DNA from: Trichodelitschia bisporula
Taxonomy: Eukaryota > Ascomycota > Dothideomycetes > Phaeotrichales > Phaeotrichaceae
DNA: 64,000 nucleotides
Assembly: GCA_010356995.1 (NCBI GenBank)
Contig: ML996690.1
Location: forward strand, 1,396,217 to 1,460,216
Direction of reading: 5' to 3'
Made by a program: the position numbers and the translations under genes. The notes beneath the pieces are model-generated. The model ran no database searches, was not told where the DNA came from, and saw only the letters and a program-made list of their open reading frames with translations. Numbering within the stretch: the first letter of the stretch is position 1; each line of letters opens with the position of its first letter. This document shows positions 11,672 to 22,761 of this stretch, one piece after another.

Positions 11672-14085
11672 ATGGCAATAGACGACTTTGTCTTCACCCT
11701 CTCTGATGCAGAGGGGGATCTCTCCGACGACGCCCCCGCTCAGGAGACTGAAACGCGCAAGCGCAAGCGCGGCGAGCAACACGCGGGGCAAACGAAGAAG
11801 TCGAAGCGAGTGGACTCAGACGACGAGGAGGATGCGCTGGCCTCGGACTTTGAGTTCCAGCTCGACGACGGCGTGGTCGAGGAATTCGACGGGTGGACGA
11901 ATGTTGATGCGAAGCCTGGCGACAAAAAGGCGGTTGATATCGATGGGATTATTGAGCGGCGCAGGGCGGCTACTACTAAGCGCGAGGCGAAGAAGAAGAG
12001 ACAGGCGGAGGAAAGGGGGGACTTTACTGGGTTTGATGATGAGGCTGGGGATACGTCGGATTCGGAAGCTACTGCGGAAGCGGATTTGGAGGCGGAGGAG
12101 AATATCGCGGACGACGATGCTTTGGACGCGGACGACGCCGCCTCTGCGTCTGACGCTGACGACGTAGCCTCGAATGTCGTCTCGGACGACGCTCTCGAGC
12201 CAGACGCCGACGCCGGTGCCGAAGACCATTCCGATACCGACTATGACTCCGATGCGTCCATCGCTAAGCCCGTCGCCCACCCCGACGACTTCGCCTCCGA
12301 CTCTGAAGAAGAAGAAGAGGACGATGCAGAGAAGCAGCGTAAAGCAGACTTTTTCGCACCGGAGCCGACCGACAAGGCCGTTGCCGTAAAAACTGGCTCC
12401 TTCCAGGCCATGGGCCTCTCGCGCCCGATCCTCAAGGGGCTCGCGGCCATTGGATTCACTGAGCCGACTCCCATCCAGGCCAAGGCGATTCCGGTCGCGC
12501 TGCTGGGGACGGACATTGTGGGTGGTGCAGAGACGGGGTCTGGCAAAACGGCAGCGTTTATGATTCCTATTCTCGAGCGTCTTCTGTATCGCTCGAAGAA
12601 GGTGGCGACCACGCGTGTTGCTATCCTGATGCCGACGCGTGAGTTGGCGGTGCAGTGCTTCGCCGTCGCAAAGAAGCTAGCCGCATTCACGGACATAACC
12701 TTCGCGCAGATCATCGGTGGTTTTAGCCTACGCGAGCAGGAACAGGTCCTCAAAAGGCGACCCGATGTGATCATCGCCACGCCAGGCCGCTTCATCGACC
12801 ACATGCGTAACAGCCCGTCGTTCGCCGTCGACGCCATGGAGATTCTAGTCCTCGACGAGGCGGACCGTATGCTCGAGGACGGGTTTGCCGATGAACTCAA
12901 CGAGATCCTAAATACCATCCCCAAGGCCCGCCAAACTATGCTGTTCTCTGCCACCATGACGGATAGTGTCGATAAGCTCATCCGCGTCGGCCTCACTCGC
13001 CCTGCGCGTCTTATGGTCGATGCAAAGCGCCAGGTTGTCTCGGGCCTGGTGCAAGAATTCGTGCGTCTCCGTCCAGGACGTGAGGACAAACGTCTCGCAG
13101 CGCTGGTGTGGCTCGCAGAGCACGCCTTCCACGACAAGACAATCGTATTCTTCCGGCAAAAGAAAGAAGCTCACAGAGTGCGCGTCGTCTTCGGCCTACG
13201 CGGCCTCAAAGCCGCCGAGCTCCACGGCTCCATGTCGCAAGAACAGGTACGCAACCCCCCTTCCCCGTCTTCATATCTTACTAATCCCGCTCCCAGCGCA
13301 TCGCAGCAGTCGAGTCCTTCCGCTCCGGCACCGCCTCCTTCCTCCTCGCCACGGATCTGGCTTCCCGTGGTCTGGATATCAAAAACGTCGCCACGGTGAT
13401 CAACTACGAGGCGCCGCAGAGCCACGAGATCTACTTGCATCGCGTGGGGCGCACAGCCCGCGCCGGCCGCACGGGTCGCGCGTGCACCATTGCCGCGGAA
13501 CCAGATCGCAAGATCGTTAAGGCGGCGGTGCGCGCCGCGAAGGCGCAGGGCGCGAAGGTCGTGAGTCGCGTGCTACCCGTTGCAGAGATCGATGCGCTGG
13601 CAGCTACGATCGAGGGCATGGAGGGCGAGATCGAGGCGGTGCTTAAGGAGGAGAAGGAGGAGAAGATCCTTGCTATCACGGAGCGGGATTTGAAAAAGGG
13701 CGAGAACTTGGTCGTGCACGAGCGGGAAATTATGGCGCGACCGAGGCGGACGTGGTTTGAGACTGAGGAAGAGAAGAAGAAGGCGCGGGCGGCGGGGCAT
13801 GCGGAGCTTAATGCGGGCCCTGGGGAGGTTATTGTTAAGACAGAGAGGAAGAGGTTGTCGAATAAGGATCGGAAGAAGATGGATACGAGGGATGAAAGGA
13901 AGGCGGGGTTGTGGAAGAAGGGGAAGACGGATCGGGTGCAGACGGGTCGCGTGGGGAAGCCGGCTGGGAAGTCGGGTGGGAAGAAGGTGGGCGGGAAGCC
14001 GGTCGGGAAGCCGGGCGGGAAGCCGGGCGGGAAGCCGGGGTTCAAGGGGAAGCCGAGTGGAAGGGGCAAGCCGGGGCGTAAATAG
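11672..14085 (+). CDS. DRS1: ATP-dependent RNA helicase Drs1 (DEAD-box)
   Basis: Nucleolar helicase for 60S ribosome assembly. Exons are 11672-13246 and 13297-14085, with a 50-nt intron (GTACGC, ACTAATC branch, CAG); 787 residues. The long acidic N-terminal region (residues about 1-235) has nuclear-localisation-like RKRKRGEQ. The Q motif (GFTEPTPIQ) is followed by AETGSGKT (286-293), [17 protein letters not shown] at 395-398, SATMT, the splice-spanning [22 protein letters not shown] and [13 protein letters not shown]. The basic C-terminus ends in Gly-Lys-Pro-rich repeats ([11 protein letters not shown]). Convergent with SPP2, 266 bases apart. Confidence 0.95.
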
Positions 14086-14351
14086 ACATTGCATACATAA
14101 GCTTGAATAGTAAGCCGGATTAATCACTTCATTGTCCTCCACTAGTTGTATACCACCGACACACACATCACGGCGAACAAGATCTAGCGGCCAGCATTGC
14201 GCAGGAATCGCCCGTAGGCTCCGCCCTAAAACTCCCAAAAAGTCAGCGGAGTACATTGATCAACTTCATGACACGAAAACACAAACGCCACCCGGTGCTC
14301 AGTTCTCTATTCCCAGCCCACAAACATGCATAATCAGCTTTTAGATACCCT

Positions 14352-15728
14352 TTACCTCCTCCGGTCGTAATCCCGCTCATCATACTTGCGTGACGAGCGA
14401 TGCCGATCCTCCCTAAGGTCATCTCTATCCCGTCTCCGCTCTCCGTTCCGATCCCGTCCGTCATCTCGCTCGCGCCGCTCGTCCTTGTGCCGGCGCTCGT
14501 CTTTGGACCGGCGCTCGTCTCTGTCCCGCCTTCCAGACTCTTCGCCCCGCCGCTCGTCCCTCTCCCGTCTCCCAGACTCATCGCCCCGCCGGCGGTGCCT
14601 ATCCCTGTCCGCTGAAGCGCTCCGCTCGCGATACTTCTGCTTCCGGTCCGAGTCCCGATCCTCGTCACGTCTGTGCCGCGTTTCCGCACGGGGGCGCTCC
14701 TCGTTCCTTTCGCGTTCACGCCGGTTCTCACCACCACGGCGACTCCCTTCGCGACTCCGATCGCTAAGCTCAACATCCCTAATCCTCCGCACCGTCCTCT
14801 CCTCATCCTCCGCCCGCCCATCCCCCTCCCCAAGCAACAGACCCTGTTGCTCCTTAACCTTCGCTTGCAGCTCCTCCTCCGTAAGCGTCTCGCCCGTCTT
14901 CTTATTCCGCAGAACAACAGGCGTGTACGCTGGCGCCGGCTTGCCCTTCTTCTCCGCCTTGCCCCACGCACCAATCTCAATCCCCAGCGCAGAAGCCGGC
15001 TTAGCACCCACACCGAGCAGTGCCGGGCGCCGCTCATTCACGCGCGGCTTAACCGTAGTCTGACCGCGCTTAGCCCCAACGGCATCGCCATCCTTCCACC
15101 CCATGCCGCGCAGCAGCGCAGCGCCAAATTCCTCAATAGGCACTGCAGTGTACTCGTCCAGTGTGGGGGGCCGCGGAGCACTCTCATAGTCTCGATGAAA
15201 GATTTGTTCCTCAGACAGCGCGGGGAGGACCATGCCTGAGGTACCTTGCTTGCCGAGCAGCGCATCGACGGCCTGCTCGTCAAGTGACTTTTCCTTCGCC
15301 GTTTCAGCTGCCTTCTCTTCCGTATCGTGTGCCGGGTCGGACGCCGCGCGCTCCGGCACCGTTAACCCGAAAGCCAGTTTCTTCGCCCGCGCGCGCTCCA
15401 CCGCTGCTTCGTCGGCCGCCGCCTGGTCGGCGGAGGGCAGGGCGCCAGTCTGCCGTTTGCGTTTGTCGCCGACGCGCCATGTGGGATTCTGGACCGGAAT
15501 AACAAGGGGCTGCTTTTCTTCGCGGGGCCGGTCGGAGTGGATGGCGCCGCCGGCAGCGAGATCGAAGTGCGAGACGGATTCGGTGCGGCCTTCGGCGTCG
15601 GAGTCGGAGTCTGAGTCGGCGAGCGCCTGGGTGTGGGTGTTCCTGCTGCGGTGGGAGGGGCGGTGGGGCCGAGTGGAGCCGGAGAGGGTGAGGGAGATTT
15701 TGTCTTTTGGGGCGGCGGGGAGAGGCAT
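14352..15728 (-). CDS. SPP2: Pre-mRNA-splicing factor Spp2 (G-patch)
   Basis: Spliceosomal G-patch cofactor that binds and stimulates the DEAH helicase Prp2. Single exon, 458 residues. The N-terminus carries an ISLTLSG element common in fungal members. The VQNPTWRVGDKRKR segment follows, and the G-patch-like core is at about residues 199-222 (EEFGAALLRGMGWKDGDAVG). A further conserved part reads RPALLGVGAKP. The last 130 residues are an extreme Arg/Asp/Glu/Ser tail. The tail is low-complexity, so the exact C-terminus is less certain than the core. Confidence 0.9.
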   Translation of the reverse strand: MPLPAAPKDKISLTLSGSTRPHRPSHRSRNTHTQALADSDSDSDAEGRTESVSHFDLAAGGAIHSDRPREEKQPLVIPVQNPTWRVGDKRKRQTGALPSADQAAADEAAVERARAKKLAFGLTVPERAASDPAHDTEEKAAETAKEKSLDEQAVDALLGKQGTSGMVLPALSEEQIFHRDYESAPRPPTLDEYTAVPIEEFGAALLRGMGWKDGDAVGAKRGQTTVKPRVNERRPALLGVGAKPASALGIEIGAWGKAEKKGKPAPAYTPVVLRNKKTGETLTEEELQAKVKEQQGLLLGEGDGRAEDEERTVRRIRDVELSDRSREGSRRGGENRRERERNEERPRAETRHRRDEDRDSDRKQKYRERSASADRDRHRRRGDESGRRERDERRGEESGRRDRDERRSKDERRHKDERRERDDGRDRNGERRRDRDDLREDRHRSSRKYDERDYDRRR

Positions 15729-15979
15729 TGTTGTGTGGTTGAGGTTGTGGAGGTTTGGTGAGAATGGAATGGCTTCGATGTTGGGTGATGCGCGGCGCCA
15801 AGGTCAGGGTGGCGTGAGTGTGGCTGAGGCTTGTTGACGACCACGACGACGTCTGTCGATTGTACAATGAAGCAACAGGCACAGGTCACTGGAATATGAT
15901 TTTGCACGGCAAATATGGCTTCACATTCGACCTTATCTCTGTAGCAACATCTGCAGAGCCACCCAGATATATTGTTTGA

Positions 15980-18756
15980 TTACTTCTTCGCAAACCGCTC
16001 AATCCGCTCCAGTTCCTCGTCAATCTTCTTGAACGACCACGAGGTCCACATCGGCGGGTAGAGGAATGGACGCAGGTCGAAGCGGTTGTCTGGAGGTTAG
16101 CGTGCCTCATCATGGGGAAGAGAGCTTTACCATCGGGCGAGTAGTCGTTGGAGTGCAGAGCTGGGGTCAGCGTCGTCATCTTGTGGCGGTTGATGGCGTA
16201 GAACTGCACCAGGTCAGTTTCTGAACCACTATCCAGGACTACACAAGACGTACGTGGTAGAACCGCTTCACCTTCTCCGCCACCTGACGCGGGTCGCGGT
16301 CCGTCCATTCATGGATCAGCCGCTGGAACATGCCGAAAGGGCCTACACTGTCAGCTAGATCTCGATCGTCCCATTAACGTACCCAGCTTGTGGACTTTGC
16401 GCAGGATTCCAAATTTCGAGAGCTCGTCGTATGTCATGCTGCGAGAGTCAGCTAGTGCGCACAAAATCGAGCGAGACGCACCCCATGTCGACTTCGTCCG
16501 ACTGCACGTAGTCCTTCGTAATCGGCTCCTACATCTGTCAGCCAGTCTCCAGATTGCTACAGGGCGTCCAACCAGTTCCGCCGTGGGGACAGCATCTAGG
16601 AAGCCACGCAGGATCGGGATGTTGAACGACTCTTCCGCCCAAGCGATGAAGCGCTTCAGGTCAGACTTGTCGATACTCCCAATGGGGTTGATGTCAGCGG
16701 AACTGCAGTCGTACTTCGTGTAGTAGCCTCGCAGGGCTTCACCGACGTTGGCAGAGCCTAATACGAGGAGACCCCCGCCACCCGGCCGCTTGCGAACGGT
16801 CGGAATGAGCTGCGCAAATTCGTAGGCAGAGACCATTCTCGAGCGGGCTTGAATGCTGCACTGGTTAGCTCCTGAATCACTGACAGCACAAAGCTCGTCA
16901 TACTTTTGCAACGCCAGATTCTCCGCCACTGAGCCTCCCTCCGTCTTGAACCGCGGTTCGAAGTTCAGTGCCGAAGCTACCAAGTTCTTCTGCGCATGAT
17001 AGATCTCGTCAATGTCGCAGTTGATGTGGTATGAGCCAATCTCCTCCGCCAGCTCCCGCGCCCGGCCCCGCGTCTCCGCACTGCTTTGCTGCGACATCCC
17101 CATATATACGGTCGAGAAAACCTGCGAGCACAGCTCCTTCGCCGTCTTCGGGACTTCGTCGGAGTATTTGGCAATGCGCTTGACGTCGGCAAGGACCTGT
17201 TCATTCCCTGCCTCCAGCGCTTCGATCACCAGCCGGCACATGGAGAACACGGTCATCGCCGTTGCGCAGCTGTCGATACCGCCAGACAGTGGAACGAGAT
17301 ATCCAGCCGCGCCGGACCGCCGCAGGTAGTCCCACAGCCAGCACCCGGTCGACATGGCGATTTCCTCCTCCGGCCGGTGATAGCGCGGCGTGATTACGGG
17401 GGTGGGCGGGAGGTGCGCGTTCAAATTATCATCCTCGTCGGAAAGACTAAAGTTCGCCTCGATGCGCTTGTACTGAGCCTCCTGGGTAACGGCCTGCAGG
17501 CCTCGCGACGGGGAGAATCGATACGAACGAACCTCTTCGAGGTCGATGGTCGCGGTAAGGACTTCAACGTCAGTAAGCGAGAACTGCGAGCCCTGTGTCA
17601 GGAGTTGTCCGTTGCAGATGATCATGCAGCTGCCGTCGTAGTACAGGCGGTCTCCGTCACAGCCTTGTTGGTTAGCGTACAGGTACACGCCACCGTTCTT
17701 GCGCGTGGCCTCCATGATGAGCTGGATGCGGGTATCCAGCTTGCGCAGCGTGTGGTGCGAGCCGCTGGAGTTGGTCATGACTTCGACGCCATTCAGCGAC
17801 ATGTGGTTGTGCGGTGAGTCGGGCGTGAAGAGCTCTTCGCAGGTTTCAGCACCGATACAGGTGTCCAGCGTGCTGATAACTGCATCGCCGATGGTGACCT
17901 TGGTCGCGCCTTGGAGTTTCTGGATCATACGCGGCAGATAGTAGTCTTCGCAGTGGCGAGGACGCGCCCAGGGAATGAAGTAACGCATCTCACGATAGTT
18001 GCCATCATTTGCCTAGTAGAATGAGTTATGCCTCTTTACGGTCTCAACTTACAAGCCAAAGCTTTGGGCGAATCCTGAAGGGTCAGCTGGCTTCTTAGCA
18101 TTGGAGATGCCCTACAGAAGAATCTTGCCGTCAAGACAAATTACACGACAGTTGAAGCGGTTATTGCGGTGCATGATCGGCATCCTTTGCTGTTAGCCGG
18201 AGCCTCATGAGCCGAAGCCGTCATACCCGATGTCCTGTTTCAATTAGCTACTTGTAATGGTAGGCTCGTCTAGCACGCACCAGCATGATACCGTGGCAGG
18301 ACTCATCACGAAGGATACGCTCGAGCATCTGGAAGGAATGCAGATAGAGGTCATCTAGAGAGCATGAGCGGGAGTCTCCAAGCGGATATGAAGTCGTACT
18401 CTCAAGAAGATGATCGAGACAACCATATCCACCTAGACGTATTAGAATCAAGTTGAATCTTTATACAGTTGCACGATACATATTTCAAGCTGCTTCATAT
18501 TAGCCTTATAACACACATGGATCAAGGCGACCAACCTCCGGGCCAACTCTCAGCTTCGCCCCAGCTTCTTTGGCAATCCGAATGGACTCAATAATGCGCT
18601 GGACATTGCCTATGGATTTTAGTGAATATGCATTCGAATCGATAGAGCACAAGCTGATCCGATAGCTTTTGATACCAATGCGGGGTGCTATCTACCTTCC
18701 CAGTCCAGAGCCCACTGATTGAGCGAGCACGTCGCAACGGTGATCAAGTGCCCCAT
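15980..18756 (-). CDS. QNS1: Glutamine-dependent NAD+ synthetase
   Basis: Amidates nicotinic-acid adenine dinucleotide to NAD+, the last step of NAD biosynthesis. I resolve 15 exons: 18756-18696, 18609-18536, 18489-18480, 18432-18400, 18354-18281, 18234-18227, 18184-18116, 18074-18053, 18012-16904, 16855-16573, 16528-16482, 16438-16383, 16342-16254, 16203-16131, 16089-15980. They total 705 codons plus stop, the usual family length. The start MGHLITVATCSLNQWALDWE is diagnostic. The nitrilase-type glutaminase triad falls at E45 (GPE, last codon of exon 2), K114 (IRPK) and C175 (GAETC), matching the yeast numbering I recall. The ATP-PPi loop SGGIDS is at residues 360-365. Exons 3 (10 nt) and 6 (8 nt) are micro-exons; all phases close. 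One acceptor is AAG (exon 7). Divergent from SER3. Confidence 0.93.
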
Positions 18757-19470
18757 GGTGAGGACTATTCACGTCAGGCCCACCTGTCGGTTGCTCGGTG
18801 TTGCTGTTTGTCAGGAACGGATTACTGACAGATTCAGTGAAGAAGAAGGTGTCGTCACCTAGACTGGCAGTCAATGGTAGTCACTAGTTCTAACAGTCAC
18901 TTTACACGCACCCCGGCCGATTTGCGGACAGGCACGGCTACTGGCAGCCGAAGATCCTTTTGAAAATTGTACCTCGTAGAGAGTTAATTTGGAGCAAGGC
19001 TGCACTACGTACAAAGAATTTTTCCAATGCTTCTCCACGTTCTATGTGAACCGGCACCTCGAAATGCCGGCCCTATATACAAAAGCCATTGATGTCGGCA
19101 TCAATTGCGCCACCGCTTGCCTGAGAAGGAGAAACGGGAGGTTTACTGTGTCTTTCCAACCTCATGCCATCTTTCGCCCTTACTCACCGGTACTCTACAG
19201 TCGAAGTGCCACTGTAAGTATGTGCAACGCCTGATGAGCAACTTTTTTTTTTGCCTCTGGTCCACAAGTCATCTTCTCCCCTTGCACCACACCCCCACAA
19301 CCCCCCTGACGCCATCGCCGCAAGCCTGACGCAGACGTGCATGGCATAATAGGGCGTCTGCCCCGCAAAGATCTTGACCCCACCATAAGTACGGCCACAC
19401 ATTCACCAGTTCAAACAATCCATTCAACTTACAGTACATTCATCATCTCACATCACTAACGTATTCAATC
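18757..19470. promoter_or_regulatory. Divergent promoter region QNS1/SER3
   Basis: About 710 bases between divergent starts. Pyrimidine-rich stretches (for example a T-run near 19240-19250 followed by CT- and CA-rich sequence) precede SER3. I looked for TGACTCA-type general amino-acid control sites upstream of SER3 and saw none. Confidence 0.4.
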
Positions 19471-20979
19471 ATGTCTTCAGCTCAAGATATAGTACCTCGC
19501 GTCAATAAGACGTCGCGCTCCGTCTCTAACAGCTGGACCAACAATCTGTCAACCTCGCCCACCGTAGCCTTCCATTCATCTCAAACAAGCAACATGGTGC
19601 GCAGAAATACAAAGCCGCTGCAGCGGTTCGAGACCAAGGAAGTCAAGGTCTTGCTGCTGGAGAACGTCAACGAAACTGGCGTGGACATCCTCCGCGGCCA
19701 GGGCTACCAGGTTGAGACGGTGAAAAGCTCGCTGTCGGAAAACGAGCTGATCGAGCGCATTTCGTACGCAGCCTGTACTGCAATAAAGATTAAAGTCCAG
19801 CTAACATAAACTCCCACAGTGACATCCACGTCATCGGCATCCGCTCCAAGACCAAGCTCACCGCGCGCGTCCTGAATGCCGCGAAGAACCTCCTCGTCAT
19901 CGGCTGCTTCTGCATCGGCACCAACCAAGTCGACCTCAAGACGGCAGCCTCGCACGGCATCGCCGTCTTCAACAGCCCTTTCTCCAACTCGCGCTCCGTC
20001 GCCGAACTCACCCTCGCTGAAATCGTCGCTCTGGCGCGGCAACTCGGCGACCGCAGCATGGAGCTGCACAAAGGCATCTGGAACAAAGTGTCAGCCGGCT
20101 GCTGGGAGGTGCGCGGCAAGACCCTCGGCATCGTCGGCTACGGCCACATCGGCTCGCAGCTCAGCGTGCTGGCTGAATCCTTCGGCCTCAGCGTCATCTA
20201 CTACGACGTGATCCCGCTCATGGGCCTGGGCACCGCAAAGCAGGTCGACAGCCTGAAGACGCTGCTCTCGAGCTCCGACTTCGTCAGCCTGCACGTCCCC
20301 GAGCTCGCGGAGACGAAGGGTATGATTGGCGCCGAGGAGCTGGCTGCCATGCGCGACGGCTCGTATCTCATTAACAATGCGCGCGGCTCCGTTGTCGATA
20401 TTCCCGCCCTGGTGAATGCGATCCGCTCCGGCAAGCTCGCGGGCGCCGCTATCGATGTCTACCCCCACGAGCCGGCGGGCAACGGGCCGTACTTCAACGC
20501 CCAGGCGCTCGACACCTGGGCTTCGGATCTGCAGACGCTGCCCAACGTGCTGCTGACCCCGCATGTGGGCGGCAGCACGGAGGAGGCGCAGAGTGCGATT
20601 GGCGTCGAAGTCGGACACGCACTTGTGCGCTACGTCAACGAGGGCAGCACGCAGGGCGCTGTGAACATGCCTGAGGTGAACCTGCGGTCGTTGACGATGG
20701 ACGAGCCGGACCATGCCCGCGTCATCTTCATCCATAAGAATGTGCCTGGTGTGCTGCGCAATGTTAACAAGGTGCTCGAGAACCACAATGTCGACAAGCA
20801 GATGACGGATAGCCGTGGCGACGTTGCGTATCTCATGGCTGATGTCAGCGGGGTTACTCAGGAGGAGATGAAGACTCTGTATCAGAGCCTGGAGGATCTT
20901 CAGTGTATGTCTGCCATCGTCCGCTTGACCGTGGTACTAACAACTTTTAGCGCGCATCCGGACGAGAATCCTTTACTAA
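19471..20979 (+). CDS. SER3: D-3-phosphoglycerate dehydrogenase
   Basis: First committed step of serine synthesis: 3-phosphoglycerate to 3-phosphohydroxypyruvate with NAD+. Exons are 19471-19763, 19820-20904 and 20951-20979, with introns of 56 and 46 nt (GTACGC...CAG and GTATGT...TAG with ACTAAC branch); 468 residues. A Ser/Thr-rich N-terminal extension precedes KVLLLENVN. Then come the nucleotide-binding GKTLGIVGYGHIGSQ, catalytic NNARGSVVD (Arg), and TPHVGGSTEEAQ (His). The C-terminal ACT-like domain begins around HARVIFIHKNVPG. The tiny last exon adds SRIRTRILY, matching the family end, whereas unspliced reading runs into unrelated sequence. Convergent with the NOSIP homologue. Confidence 0.95.
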
Positions 20980-21237
20980 GGGATGGACGGAGAGGGCATT
21001 CAACATGGCGTTTTGGCAGGTTGAGCGGGCTCCTCAACTCACGATTCAACAGGCATAGAAAAAAGGGGTTAGGGAAAAGCTTTCTTTGGTGGCGTAGACC
21101 ACCTTAATAGAACGTTTGGTTCTGGTGATACGATACTGCGTTCTCTGTGATCCTGGAGTGCTATTATCAGCTTCGCATTAGTATTCCTTCAACGCCAATG
21201 CCGCCGTCAAACCGCTCAAGATGAAGCCGAGCAGCTC

Positions 21238-22307
21238 CTAGCACTGAAACGACACTCCTTCCCGCTCAACCATATTCTTCCCTCCGCCAGCAAATCCCGT
21301 ACCGTCAGACCGAATCTCCACGAGACCAGGCTTAACACCCTCCTTCCCCTTCTTCTTTTTCTTCTTCCCCTCCTTCCCCTTGGCCTCCTTCGCGCCTTCC
21401 TCCTCGCCACCCCCCGTAAGATCCGCCTCACAAACATAACACCTCACGCCCTCCCCCTCCCCTTCAACTAACCTCTCCCCCCCATCCTTCTTCACCAAAA
21501 ACTTATCCGCACACGCCTTACACACCACATGCCCACACGGCACCGCCAACACCCCCTTCGTCGAATTCGACAGCCCCTTCCGACAACTAGGACACGCCGG
21601 CACCTCCTCTCTCGTCTTGGGGTCCGACTCGAGGCTGAAATGTATAGCCGTGAGTGTCTTCAACGACAATGCATGCGCGTTTGCCGGCGCCGATGCCGGA
21701 CATAAAGGGTGTAGTTTGGGCGGCTTCGCCGGCGCGGGCGCCGTGGACGGCGTCTGCGAGGGGATCCAAAAAGCCGGCATAGGTGCCTGTCCGTCAGTAC
21801 GCGTACACCCCGCTCAAAGGGCAACATACCCTCTCCCCAGCCACCCTCTTACGATCCCCACCCCCCTCCTCCGCCCCCCTCTTAAACCCTCTCATCCCCC
21901 CTCCCTCCCGCAACCCCGCCTGCACGCGCTCAAAATCCTCCACCTCCACCCTAACCCTCTCCTCCCTCTCTCTCTCCTCCTCCTCCCTTTCCAACTCCTC
22001 CCTCCTCACCCCCTGTTTCTCCAGCCTCGCAATCTCCGCCCGCTGCGCAAGGAGATTCTCGACCGCGCACTCGCGGCAAAAGACATCGCCGGCGGGACAG
22101 GCGACGGGATCGCGGGCGGGGAGGAGACAGAGCGTGCAGGAGCCGAAGGGGAGGAAGGCGTCGCGTGCGAGGCGGGTTTTGCGCGTGCCCCAGGCGGTGC
22201 GGAGGAGGGAGCGTTCGTAGCCGGTGAAGAAGGCGAGGGAGGTGTTGCGTTTGCCTGGAGGGGTTAATCAGAGGATTGAGAGGTGGAGGGGACGTACTGT
22301 GCGCCAT
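21238..22307 (-). CDS. NOSIP-family RING/U-box protein (putative E3 ubiquitin ligase)
   Basis: Homologue of nitric-oxide-synthase-interacting protein; the metazoan member is a nuclear E3 ligase, and the fungal role is unclear. Exons are 22307-22298 (10 nt, ATG plus seven bases), 22254-21830 and 21786-21238; both introns are 43 nt; 327 residues. The start [18 protein letters not shown] is the family signature and appears only after splicing. A first zinc-binding module ([30 protein letters not shown]) is followed by a charged coiled-coil-like linker and [17 protein letters not shown]-terminal RING follows ([37 protein letters not shown]) with a Lys/Glu-rich insert before the end. Confidence 0.88.
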
Positions 22308-22761
22308 GGGGTGCGGGTATGCGTGGTGAGTATGGGTGACGAGTTTGTAGAGTCTGTAGAAGGCGGAGATGAAGTCGGAGACGGAGGCGGTGTTGGGCTG
22401 GAGATGTCGTGCACGGCCACGGCTGGGGCCGATGTGTGGCTGCTGCGTGGCTTGACGACGCCACGATGTTGACGTCGTCTGCTTTTTTAGTGACTTCGCT
22501 CGGTACATCGTACCTCATGTTGATATACCCCACATGTCCAGTCTTTTGAACCAACTCACTACAGCATGGCTGAGAGCGAGGTTGATTTTTTGACGAGTCT
22601 CGTTACTTGTGGGTTCATAACATAACGACTACGTCTCTTCGCAGAGGGAAGCTCATAAGGTTAACTTAATAGTCATCAAACAGATCGATTCATAGGGTAT
22701 CAAAACACTGCTGACGATCAAAATATGCAGATACTGCGAAGCGGGCCACTTGATCCACCAC
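22308..22761. other. Intergenic between NOSIP homologue and ZPR1
   Basis: About 450 bases holding the NOSIP promoter and the ZPR1 3' flank. No gene, tRNA or repeat recognised. Confidence 0.5.

Noticed and set aside
14243-15063. Long open frames on both strands over SPP2 (Arg/Ser-rich)
   Set aside because: Shadows of the Arg/Asp/Glu-rich SPP2 tail, which keeps several frames open; no family similarity.
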